From the NCBI GenBank assembly GCA_937766455.1, contig CALLXD010000025.1, positions 1-32,655 on the forward strand: a DNA stretch of 32,655 bases, given 5' to 3'. This stretch comes from Vicinamibacterales bacterium. GTDB taxonomy: Bacteria; Acidobacteriota; Vicinamibacteria; Vicinamibacterales; UBA8438. The notes under the pieces were generated by a model. The model made no database searches, had not been told where the DNA came from, and was given only the letters and a program-made list of their open reading frames with translations. A program made the translations under genes and the position numbers. Below, in pieces: positions 25,864 to 32,655 of the stretch; position 1 is the first letter of the stretch; every line of letters begins with the position of its first letter.

Positions 25864-26772
25864 CTACATCTCGCCCGTGTTGACCCAGCGCACGCAGGCC
25901 GGTTCAAGTTGCTCCGCCGCCAGACGCTGGTACTTGGCGCTCTCCTCCTCCGACAGGAGGTCGCGCCAACGCCCGTTCACCCCCTTGTGGATGAACTGCT
26001 GGGCGCCGCCGTCCCAGAAGACGCCGCCCAGCGGCACGCTCTTCGTTGCGTGCTCTTTCATGTAGCCGAAGCTGCAGTGCTTGAGAATCGCCTCCCACTT
26101 GTTCTCATCGATGGGAATGTCGAGGAACGCCGCGACCCGGCGGATCTCGCCGGGCATGTCCTGCTTCAGGTTGGCGAAGTGCAGCAGTAGCACGTTAGGT
26201 AGCTCGCGGATGGCCCACCACGACCGGACGTTCTCCCAGAAGGGCCACCACGGATGGCCGTCCCGGTCGAGCCAATCATGGTAGTACTGCCGCACGTCCG
26301 CGGGAGGCTGCTCGATCGGCGGGCCAACCCGGCCCGGCGTGTCGTTCAGCGCGGCGTACCACTTTTCGTTGGCCGTCGCGTGGTGGTTGTACATGCTCCA
26401 GACGACGTCACGCCCGTCGCGACCGATGTAGATGTATTTGCCTTTGGGGGAGAAGACGAGGGCATCCACCGGGAGATGGGTCTTGATGAATCGCCGATGG
26501 GTCTGTGCCTCGACCCCCGGCAGCTTCACCTCCTTGGGCGGCACACGCAGATCGAGCCACGGAGACATCTCTGCAACCTCCAGGCCCTCCACACCGTCGA
26601 AGATAAGCTGGGAGATGATTTGCTGCAGCCAGGTCGTGCCCGACTTCGCGTAGGTCGCGATGAAGATGTCATCGTCACGGAACCGAAAGTCGTTCCAGAT
26701 GGTGGAATCGAAGTGGTGGTTGTGTAGCTCGCGCGTCTTGCGTGGCCACTCGATCGGTTGTTCCGTCATCAT
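25864..26772 (-). CDS. Sulfotransferase (PAPS-dependent, Sulfotransfer_1 type)
   Basis: A 302-aa cytosolic sulfotransferase that would move sulfate from PAPS to a hydroxyl or amine acceptor. The 5'-phosphosulfate loop is [13 protein letters not shown] (residues 41-53). The catalytic His is in FIKTHLP (His99). The 3'-phosphate-binding region reads [14 protein letters not shown] (117-130) and the late PAPS motif [12 protein letters not shown] (262-273). All main motifs are kept, so the enzyme should be active. ATG 26772 overlaps the TGA of an upstream kinase stub and has GGAGG five bases before it, apparently taken from the stub. The gene is bracketed by two kinase 5' ends in direct orientation, which suggests arrival by recombination in this decayed locus. 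Acceptor unknown. Confidence 0.92.
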   Translation of the reverse strand: MMTEQPIEWPRKTRELHNHHFDSTIWNDFRFRDDDIFIATYAKSGTTWLQQIISQLIFDGVEGLEVAEMSPWLDLRVPPKEVKLPGVEAQTHRRFIKTHLPVDALVFSPKGKYIYIGRDGRDVVWSMYNHHATANEKWYAALNDTPGRVGPPIEQPPADVRQYYHDWLDRDGHPWWPFWENVRSWWAIRELPNVLLLHFANLKQDMPGEIRRVAAFLDIPIDENKWEAILKHCSFGYMKEHATKSVPLGGVFWDGGAQQFIHKGVNGRWRDLLSEEESAKYQRLAAEQLEPACVRWVNTGEM

Positions 26773-26895
26773 GAATGCCTCCGTCGATCACACTCGAGCT
26801 TCGTGGCGCGGGCCTGATACACCTCACCCATGCCGCCTTCGCCGATCTTGGCGGTGACGGAATACGGGCCGAGTGGCGCCGGGCTGAAGAGGCAT
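26769..26895 (-). pseudogene. 5' stub of a serine/threonine kinase gene (stub B)
   Basis: ATG 26895 begins MPLQPGAT. Two bases are then missing, and the frame-shifted continuation reads [27 protein letters not shown] before losing similarity and ending in TGA 26769-26771. It is the same 5' kinase end as stub A and the longer copy, cut after about 35 codons. The stop overlaps the sulfotransferase ATG. It may act as a leader supplying the ribosome-binding site and promoter for that gene (inference). Confidence 0.75.
26795..26875. repeat. Direct repeat, copy 2 (kinase 5' end)
   Basis: Partner of 25750-25830, same orientation, about 1.05 kb apart, enclosing the sulfotransferase gene. Confidence 0.8.
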
Positions 26896-26931
26896 CACGG
26901 TGGTCAGGCATCGAGCGCAATGAGACCGCTA

Positions 26932-29652
26932 TTACTCCTCGGCGAGGAGCGCTTCGAGCGCGGTGCCCCAGTTCTGGATGAAGCGCCAGGTGCGCGACCC
27001 GGCGGCGGGACGCAGCATCAGGAAGCGTCCGTCCTCCGCGACGTCGTATAGCGCGGTGCCGTTCAGCTCCGACGCGTCGTAGAGGCCGACGGCGAAGAGC
27101 TCGCGGGCCGAACTGGGGCGGGGGATGCGCTCAGATAGGTCGACAACGACCGACATCAGTCGGCCATCCAACACGAAAAAGACCTCGCGCCCATCGCGGC
27201 TCCAGAGCGGTGAGCTGGCGCCATCCCCAGAGATCGCCTGCGGCTGACCGTCATCCGGATAGCGCTGCAGGTAGATCCGGTCGGCTCCCGACACATCCGA
27301 CAGGTAGACATAGGCACGACCGTCGGGTGCCAGCATTGGCGCCCGCTCGTTGGCGGCAGTCTGTAGCAATGGCTCGTCCTGGCCGTCGAGGTGGAAGACC
27401 CACAGATCGCGCGACGTCTCGTCATCCACGACGTATCCGAGCATCGACTCGCCGTCCGGGAAGAACGAGGTCGGAAGCGACTGGGGCTGCTCGGTGAAGC
27501 GCTCCGGCGCCGAGCCGCCGCTCGTGGCGAGGCGGTACCCATGCAACGGCCCCGTCTGGGCGCTCGTCACGACGATGTGCTCCCCTCGCGGATCCCACCG
27601 TGGGAGGAGCGTGCTGGCGCCCTGAAGCGGGAGTGGCAACAGTCGCGTGACATCATCGAGCTCAACGATGACCGGTGCGCTGATGACCACCGCAGCCCGC
27701 CGACCGTCGGGACTGAGACGGACGCCGGAGTTGCGGAAGACATTGGCAAGGTCCAGGGGGCCGACCGACCCAACGAAGTCGAATCCCGTGAGAGTCTCGC
27801 GACCGTCGCGCTCGACCCAGACGAGCCGACCCGGTGGAGTCACTTCCATCGGCAGCACCGCGAGTCCGCCGGGGTGCACGGCGGCCATAAGCGCATCCCC
27901 CGTGTCCCTCCTCACCGTGGTGGTGACCGTGCCGGGGGGCGACAGCGCCCGTGTCGGGCCCGTCAACTCCATCGTGGCCGGGTCGAACGACACCGCGACG
28001 AGCGCCCCCTGCTGCAGGAACACGAGTGTCGACGGCGCGACGAAGCTCGGGCTGCTGCCGTCCGCGATCTCGGTGAGGGTGCCGTCGGCCAGCGAGAGCG
28101 CCGCGACTCGCGGGCCGTCGGTGGTCGGTCCCTGAATCGATACCAGCAGGGTCTCCCCACCCGGCAAGGCGACCTGAGTGATCACGCTCAGATCATCGGC
28201 GCCCTCGGCCCGGATCTCGAGTGGTACCGGTGTACCGTCGGCCGCCCTGAATCGCAGGGGATGTGGAGAGCCTTGCCCCGAGACGACAATCGTGCCATCA
28301 GCCAACCCCGCTATGCCGAAGCCCCCCCCCGCAAACGGAGCGATCCTTTCTGGCAGGGCTCTACCAATCTCCCACACCCACAGGCCGGCATTCGCGACAT
28401 AGGCGACCGACCGACCATGCGGATCAAACGCCGCTCCTGAGGCGCGCTCGCTCCCGGGAACCGGCCTGGTGGTGCCGTCCGCCACGCTGCGGATGTAGAG
28501 TCTCCACGGCTGCGTCTCGCTGGCGCCCGCGTAGGCGATCAACCGCCCGTCGGGAGACATCGCGGGGGGTTCACCGCCCACGGGGACCGGGTCGTCCAGG
28601 ATCAGCTCCAGTTACTGGGTCGGGGCCACCAGCCCCTCCGGTTCGCTCGGCCCGAGCAGCCGGGTACCCAAGGCTCCGCCGGCCGCCGCGACGACGAGCG
28701 CGAGGAGCCCGCCCGTTATCAGCGGCACCGGTCGCTGCCAGAGGGCGAGTCTTGGCACTGCGGCAGGCTCCACGCTCGTGCCGTGCAGCGTCTCGAACGC
28801 GCCCTCCATCGCCAGCCGCACGTCCTGCATGTCGGCGACACGTTGCTTCGGGTCTTTCTGTAGGCATCGCCGGAGCAGCGTGCGCACCCTGAACGGAGTC
28901 TCGTCGGGAACCGCGTCCCAATCGGGGTCGGTCTTGATGACCGTCGCCAGCACCTCGGACACGTCACCACCCGCGAAGGTCTTCGCCCCCGCCAGCATCT
29001 CGAACAGCACCGCCCCAAACGCCCAGACGTCGGCCCGCTTGTCCACGGGCTTGCCTCTGGCCTGTTCCGGGGCCATGCAGGCGGCGGTGCCAATCACCAT
29101 CCCCATCTGCGTGGCGGCCGCCGTCAGTGACATCGTGGGCGACAGCGACATATTCGGGTCGGCGACCTCCGGCTGGAGCGCCTTCGCCAACCCGAAGTCG
29201 AGTACCTTCACCGTGCCGTCCTCGCGCACCTTGATATTCGCGGGCTTGAGGCCGCGATGGATGACACCAGCCTCGTGCGCGGCTTCGAGCGCTTCCGCGA
29301 TCTGCTTCGCGATGGGGAGGGCCTCATCAACTGAGATCGGCCCCTTGGCGATCCGATCCTCCAGAGTCGGCCCTTCGACCAGCTCCAGGACGAGCGCTTG
29401 GGTGTCGTCAGACTGCTCGATGCCGTGTATGGCGGCGATGTTGGGGTGGTTGAGGCTAGCGAGGACCTGCGCCTCCCGCTGGAACCGGGCAAGCCGATCA
29501 GGATCCGCCGCGAAGGCGTCGGGCAGGATCTTCAATGCGACCTGGCGGTTGAGCGTCGTGTCGGTGGCCTGCCAGACCTGTCCCATGCCGCCTTCGCCAA
29601 TGAGAGCCGTGACGTCGTAGTGCCCGAGACGGGCGCCGGGGTCCAAAGACAT
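26932..29652 (-). pseudogene. Serine/threonine protein kinase with TolB/WD40-like tail, broken by an in-frame stop
   Basis: This is one reading frame of 907 codons, interrupted by TAA at 28612-28614 (codon 347). The N-terminal kinase domain (residues 9-275) has IGEGGMGQVW, catalytic Lys41, DFG at 152-154 and APE at 194-196, with a membrane segment near 310-332 (PLITGGLLALVVAAAGGALG). After the stop the same frame continues LELILDDPVPVGGEPPAMSPDGRLIAY into a TolB/WD40-like sensor tail (to 26932), ending FIQNWGTALEALL. GTG 28581 could start the tail alone. The catalytic HRD reads HRG (Gly134, GVIHRGLKPANIK), and GTAAYMAPE has become GTAACMAPE. So even the complete kinase domain probably lacks activity. 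Either it is a decaying gene or a pseudokinase with separately translated halves. Confidence 0.85.
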
Positions 29653-29672
29653 GGTGGTCTGGAAGCAGGCCG

Positions 29673-29678
29673 ATTATA
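29673..29678 (-). promoter_or_regulatory. Putative -10 box of the broken kinase gene
   Basis: On the - strand TATAAT lies about 20 bases before ATG 29652. No matching -35 box is seen at 16-18 bases and there is no clear Shine-Dalgarno sequence. Confidence 0.4.
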
Positions 29679-29752
29679 TAGGGATGGCGGTGGGCGGCGA
29701 CCAGCGTCTCAGAATCCCTCCTTTATCCACCACCCGGCCGGGCGGGTCCATC

Positions 29753-29779
29753 TGACCTTGCCCTGGTTTCGCGTACATC
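29753..29779 (+). repeat. IS3-family left inverted repeat
   Basis: Begins TGACCTTGCC; pairs with 32215-32241. Confidence 0.8.
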
Positions 29780-30092
29780 AAATGGCTGATAACTTTTGAT
29801 GGACGGAGGACGAGATGGGCATGAAGGAGTCGATTCCGAATCGGCAGTACACCGATGAGTTCAAAGTAGAAGCGGTCAGGCTCAGTGAGTCGATCGGGGG
29901 CGGTCAGGCCGCGAAGCGACTGAGCATTCCGGATTCCAGCCTGTGGAATTGGATCAGGCTCAGTCGCACCGGCACGCTGAAGGCGGCGGACGGCACCAGG
30001 GTGCCGGTGAAGCGGCCGGTGATGGAGGTCGAAGCGGAGAACGCCCGCTTGCGCCGGGAGCTCGCGAGTACCAAGGTGGACCTCGACATCGT

Positions 30093-30100
30093 AAAAAAAG
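30093..30100 (+). promoter_or_regulatory. IS3 programmed -1 frameshift (slippery) site
   Basis: A run of seven A followed by G (AAAAAAAG) occurs at the end of orfA, in the codons GTA AAA AAA GCG. OrfB lies in the -1 frame. Poly-A slippery sites of this kind give the OrfAB transposase in IS3 elements. IS30 copy B inserted five bases after it, uncoupling the two frames. Confidence 0.8.
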
Positions 30101-30104
30101 CGGC
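30100..30104. repeat. Left 5-bp target duplication of IS30 copy B
   Basis: GCGGC, repeated exactly at 31322-31326 across the inserted element. Confidence 0.85.
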
Positions 30105-30129
30105 GGTAAGTTCAAGGGGTCGATGCAAC
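30105..30129 (+). repeat. IS30 copy B left inverted repeat
   Basis: Begins GGTAAGTTCAAGGGG; pairs with 31297-31321. From TTCAAGGGG onward it is identical to the left end of copy A. Confidence 0.85.
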
Positions 30130-30157
30130 GCAGAGATGATCACTGTGAGGAGGGATC

Positions 30158-31306
30158 ATGGAACGCGTTCGTCGTCCACGTATATCGGCAGCGGAGAAAG
30201 CGCAGGTGTGGCAGCGGTGGAAGTGCGGCGAGTCGCTGAGCGACATTGGCCGAGCGCTGGAACGCGTCCCTGGGGCCATCTTCCACGTGCTTGCCGCGCG
30301 AGGCGGTGTCGCCCCGCCTCCTCGAACACGGTCCCGGCGTGCGCTGACGCTGACCGAGCGGGAAGAAATCTCGCGCGGCCTGGCACGTGGCTGTTCGTTG
30401 CGGGGGATCAGCGCTGGACTCGGTCGCGCACCCTCGACCATCAGCCGTGAGGTCCAGCGGCACGGGGGCCAAGCTCGCTATCGTGCCGCCGTGGCCGACG
30501 CGCGCACGTGGCACCGCGCCCGGCGCCCCAAGCCGTGTCGCTTGGCCACCTCGGCCAGGCTTCGTTCGCTGGTCGCCAGCAAACTCGCTGCGGACTGGTC
30601 GCCGGAGCAGATTGCGGGCTGGCTGAAACAGACGTTTCCGGGGCATCCTCACATGCAGGTGTCCCACGAGACGATCTACGTGAGCCTGTTTGTCCAGAGT
30701 CGCGGCGTGCTGAAGAAAGCGCTCATTGCGCACCTGCGGCGCCGGCGGCGGATGCGGCGCTCGAAGCGTGCTGGGCCGCAACGAGCGGGCGGCATTATCG
30801 ACGCCGTCTCCATTCGCGACCGTCCTGCCGAGGCCGAGGACCGCGCGGTGCCCGGCCATTGGGAGGGCGACATGCTGTCGGGCGCCCGGAATTCGCACAT
30901 CGCGACCCTGGTCGAGCGACACTCGCGGTTTGTGCTCCTGGTGCGCCTACTCGGCAAGGACACCGCCACCGTGGTCGAGGCGCTCTCGCAGGCGGTGCAG
31001 GCGTTGCCAGAGGGACTTATGGCGTCCCTGACGTGGGACCGCGGGTCTGAACTGGCGGCGCACAAAGACTTCACCCTCGCCACCCAGGTCCAGGTCTACT
31101 TCTGTGACCCACAGAGTCCGTGGCAGCGAGGTTCCAACGAGAACACCAATGGCCTACTTCGACAGTACTTCCCACATGGTACCGACCTGGCGACCTACAC
31201 CCAGGCGGATCTAGACCGCGTTGCACAACGTCTCAACTCACGACCGCGCAAGACGCTCGGCTACGCCACGCCAGCTGATAAGCTGGCAGCCACCCTGTTG
31301 CATTGA
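30158..31306 (+). CDS. IS30-family transposase (copy B)
   Basis: A 382-aa DDE transposase, start ATG 30158 after GAGGAGG. It shares the two-part helix-turn-helix N-terminus of copy A (SLSDIGRALER, LTLTEREEISRGLARGCSLRG) and the catalytic residues Asp238 (HWEGDMLSG), Asp294 (TWDRGSEL) and Glu328 (WQRGSNENTNG). Compared with copy A there are many scattered substitutions and one extra residue near 205-213, so they diverged before entering this locus. The reading frame is complete. Confidence 0.95.
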   Translation: MERVRRPRISAAEKAQVWQRWKCGESLSDIGRALERVPGAIFHVLAARGGVAPPPRTRSRRALTLTEREEISRGLARGCSLRGISAGLGRAPSTISREVQRHGGQARYRAAVADARTWHRARRPKPCRLATSARLRSLVASKLAADWSPEQIAGWLKQTFPGHPHMQVSHETIYVSLFVQSRGVLKKALIAHLRRRRRMRRSKRAGPQRAGGIIDAVSIRDRPAEAEDRAVPGHWEGDMLSGARNSHIATLVERHSRFVLLVRLLGKDTATVVEALSQAVQALPEGLMASLTWDRGSELAAHKDFTLATQVQVYFCDPQSPWQRGSNENTNGLLRQYFPHGTDLATYTQADLDRVAQRLNSRPRKTLGYATPADKLAATLLH

Positions 31307-31321
31307 CCGGTTGAACTCACC
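31297..31321 (-). repeat. IS30 copy B right inverted repeat
   Basis: Reverse complement begins GGTGAGTTCAACCGG; pairs with 30105-30129 and overlaps the end of the transposase gene. Confidence 0.85.
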
Positions 31322-31326
31322 GCGGC
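31322..31326. repeat. Right 5-bp target duplication of IS30 copy B
   Basis: GCGGC, identical to 30100-30104. Confidence 0.85.
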
Positions 31327-31347
31327 GTATTTCGCGAGGGAGTCGCG

Positions 31348-32211
31348 GTGAAGTACGCCTGGATCGACGCCCACCGCGACCAGTTCAGTGTGAGCCGCTT
31401 GTGCCGTCAGCTCGAGGTCTCGCGGACCGGGTATTGCCAGTGGCGCCGGCGAGCGCCCAGTCGGCGTGCGACGGCGACTGCCGCCCTTGATGCGCGGGTG
31501 GCCGCGATTCACGCCGGCAGTCAACGCAGCTATGGTCGGCCACGGATTGTCCGCCAGCTCCGGGAGGAGGGCGTGCCGGTCGGCCACGAACGGGTGCGCC
31601 GGAGCCTGCAGCGGCAAGGCTTGCGTTCGGTGTACAGGCGCCCCTATCGCGTCACGACCGATTCGGCGCATCGGAAACCGATCGCGCCCAACGTGCTGGA
31701 TCGCCGTTTCGATGGGTGGGGCGTCAACCAGGCGTGGGTGGCCGACATCACCTTCATCGCGACGGGTGAGGGCTGGCTCTATCTCGCCTGCGTCATGGAC
31801 CTCGCCAGCCGCCGGATCGTCGGGTGGTCGATGAGTGACCGGATCAAGGCCGATGTGGTGTGCCAGGCCTTGCAATCAGCGTACGGGCGCCGCACGCCAC
31901 CCGCCGGACTAATTATGCATTCGGACCGTGGGAGCCAATACGCCAGCGATCGCCACCGGCAGCTCCTCAAGGACTATCAGATGACGCCCTCGATGAGCCG
32001 GCGCGCCAACTGTTGGGACAATTCGGCGATGGAGAGCTTTTTCAAGACACTCAAGGTCGAGCGAATTTACCGGCATCGCTATGCGACCCGCTCGCTCGCC
32101 AGACTCGACATCGTCGCTTGGATCGAAGGCTTCTACAATCACCGGCGCCTTCATTCCTCGGTCGGCTACAAGACACCCGTCGCCGCCGAGTCGATCTCTG
32201 TGGCTGCATAA
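31348..32211 (+). CDS. IS3-family OrfB (DDE integrase-like transposase part)
   Basis: A 287-aa catalytic half of an IS3-type transposase. The N-terminal HTH_21 region is SVSRLCRQLEVSRTGYCQWRRR and YGRPRIVRQLREEGVPVGHERVRR. The rve (integrase core) domain has Asp133 (AWVADITFI), Asp193 (IMHSDRGSQYAS) and Glu229 (CWDNSAMESFFKTLK). The Asp-Glu spacing of 35 residues is canonical. GTG 31348 overlaps the orfA TGA in the -1 frame. Normally OrfB is made as an OrfAB fusion; because IS30 copy B now separates the slippery site from orfB, only independent initiation at the GTG is possible. The stop (32209-32211) abuts the right inverted repeat. Confidence 0.93.
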   Translation: MKYAWIDAHRDQFSVSRLCRQLEVSRTGYCQWRRRAPSRRATATAALDARVAAIHAGSQRSYGRPRIVRQLREEGVPVGHERVRRSLQRQGLRSVYRRPYRVTTDSAHRKPIAPNVLDRRFDGWGVNQAWVADITFIATGEGWLYLACVMDLASRRIVGWSMSDRIKADVVCQALQSAYGRRTPPAGLIMHSDRGSQYASDRHRQLLKDYQMTPSMSRRANCWDNSAMESFFKTLKVERIYRHRYATRSLARLDIVAWIEGFYNHRRLHSSVGYKTPVAAESISVAA

Positions 32212-32214
32212 ACT

Positions 32215-32241
32215 GGTATACGTCAAATCGAGGCAGGGTCA
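32215..32241 (-). repeat. IS3-family right inverted repeat
   Basis: Reverse complement begins TGACCCTGCC; pairs with 29753-29779, followed by the ATC target copy at 32242-32244. Confidence 0.8.
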
Positions 32242-32585
32242 ATCAGCGGAAAGCTGGTGCCAAACGAGGCGAAAGTGGCGGCGCACAGATGGAGGTCTTA
32301 GGGACGCCCGTTTTTCGCGGACTTTCAGTTACCAGGCTGGAGATGTCGCCGCCAGCCCGTCGCCGCCCCCTCAGGAGCCAACGCGGGGTTTCGGGGCGGC
32401 GACCCCGCGCCCGCGGAGTGGGGCCCTCAGGGCCCCTCGTAGCGGCCGCGTGGGGTTCGGGACAAAGCCCCGTCTAATAGATTGACACGGTGCACCGGTA
32501 CCGACAGACTGTCGTACTTCTAGTGGCGCCCGGATTTCCGCGCCTGAGCGGGCTCCGCCAGCTACATTTCCAGAACGGCCAGCTG
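32242..32585. other. Non-coding stretch right of the IS3 element
   Basis: No gene is supported. The first 90 bp contain GAGGTCTTAGGGACGC (32292-32307) next to GCGAAAGTGGCGG, another relative of the GGGAC repeats seen at 21200 and 25560. Two strong GC-rich hairpins follow. The rest carries no recognisable signal. Confidence 0.5.
32382..32436. repeat. Two adjacent GC-rich hairpins
   Basis: Stem 1: CGCGGGGT (32382-32389) with ACCCCGCG (32402-32409), 8 bp perfect, 12-base loop. Stem 2: GGGGCCC (32420-32426) with GGGCCCC (32430-32436), 7 bp perfect, 3-base loop. There is no T-run, so they are more like a repetitive intergenic element than a standard terminator. Confidence 0.6.
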
Positions 32586-32655
32586 ATGCGCATCTTCAAC
32601 CAACGAATTCAGACTCGACTGACACGCCTTGGATGGTCAATCGCCGCACTCGGCC
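32586..32655 (+). CDS. Possible start of a gene running off the right edge
   Basis: ATG 32586 opens MRIFNQRIQTRLTRLGWSIAA, a basic start followed by the beginning of a hydrophobic run, as in a signal peptide. Only 23 codons are visible and no clear ribosome-binding site precedes them, so this is weak. Confidence 0.3.
   Translation, partial: MRIFNQRIQTRLTRLGWSIAALG

Larger units (their letters stand above)
30105..31321 (+). mobile_element. IS30-family insertion sequence, copy B (1217 bp), nested in IS3
   Basis: Inverted repeats of 25 bp at 30105-30129 and 31297-31321 agree at 21 of 25 positions (GGTRAGTTCAA..GGTCRATGCAAC). It is flanked by the 5-bp duplication GCGGC. It contains one intact transposase gene and interrupts orfA of the IS3 element. 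Confidence 0.93.
29815..31351 (+). pseudogene. IS3-family OrfA (helix-turn-helix protein), split by IS30 copy B
   Basis: OrfA binds the element ends; alone it is regulatory, and fused to OrfB by frameshifting it gives the transposase. ATG 29815 follows GGAGG. The first 290 nt (MGMKESIPNRQYTDEFKVEAVR..., helix-turn-helix SIGGGQAAKRLSIPDSSLWNW, leucine-rich coil) stop at 30104 where IS30 begins. The remaining 25 nt are at 31327-31351 and read AYFARESR then TGA. Joined across the insertion, the two parts make exactly 315 nt (104 aa), which confirms the target-site assignment. In the present sequence the frame runs on into IS30 and ends at 30450. Confidence 0.9.
29753..32241 (+). mobile_element. 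IS3-family insertion sequence interrupted by IS30 copy B
   Basis: Terminal inverted repeats at 29753-29779 and 32215-32241 agree at 19 of 27 positions and start TGACCxTGCC, typical of IS3. A 3-bp direct repeat ATC (29750-29752 and 32242-32244) flanks them, a normal size for IS3. Between them are orfA, the inserted IS30 element (30105-31321) and orfB. Removing the IS30 and one 5-bp target copy leaves 1267 bp, the expected IS3 length. The IS3 element is therefore inactivated by the later insertion. Confidence 0.92.

Noticed and set aside
26675-26920. 81-codon - strand frame spanning stub B and the sulfotransferase start
   Set aside because: The kinase similarity is in another frame; this one shows no motif.
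1-32655. CRISPR array, tRNA or rRNA genes, defence system
   Set aside because: No regularly spaced repeats, no tRNA-like cloverleaf and no rRNA segment noticed; the DUF222-HNH gene alone is not enough for a defence system.

Overview
The window looks like a chromosomal segment of a GC-rich member of the Acidobacteriota, most likely class Vicinamibacteria. This is inferred from gene content: serine/threonine kinases fused to TolB/WD40-like tails, planctomycete-type cytochrome/DUF1501/DUF1552 pairs, a Cu-monooxygenase-like cytochrome c, and a DUF222-HNH gene. No rRNA, tRNA or other phylogenetic marker that would settle the class is present, apart from htpG. No CRISPR array was seen.

Layout. 0-8.2 kb (all + strand): the 3' part of a DUF1592/1588/1585 gene with three frame breaks, then a DUF1552 Tat protein, a secreted ankyrin-repeat protein, htpG, a YVTN beta-propeller lipoprotein overlapping the htpG stop, and a secreted metallo-beta-lactamase-fold hydrolase. 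8.8-10.2 kb: a DUF222-HNH nuclease-like gene that may be translated leaderless. 10.5-15.9 kb (- strand): a tight operon of DUF1549/DUF1553 cytochrome, DUF1501 Tat protein and an Nramp-like transporter lacking the usual metal-binding motifs. 16.0-18.7 kb (- strand): a two-gene xanthine-dehydrogenase-family oxidase (2Fe-2S subunit and Tat-exported molybdopterin subunit), divergent from a secreted cupin (19.1-19.6 kb). 19.7-21.1 kb: a complete IS256-family element with an 8-bp target duplication. 21.3-23.9 kb: a cytochrome c/copper type II monooxygenase-like protein and a two-repeat DUF2911-like secreted protein.

23.9-32.3 kb is a zone of mobile elements and gene debris. On the - strand it holds one kinase-TolB gene broken by an in-frame stop and lacking the catalytic Asp, a 5' kinase stub, a sulfotransferase, a second 5' kinase stub, an IS30-family element, and a kinase-TolB 3' tail. 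Beyond it lies an IS3-family element carrying a second IS30-family element inside it, with a clean 5-bp target duplication. Palindromic GGGAC-type repeats lie next to the insertion sequences.

Functional reading: the intact part is rich in exported redox and surface proteins (Tat-exported oxidoreductases, periplasmic cytochromes, beta-propeller and ankyrin proteins). That fits periplasmic oxidation of organic substrates, but no substrate can be named from sequence. The most informative part is the decayed kinase zone, where two different IS30 elements, an IS3 element and a sulfotransferase bracketed by kinase 5' ends record several rounds of rearrangement.
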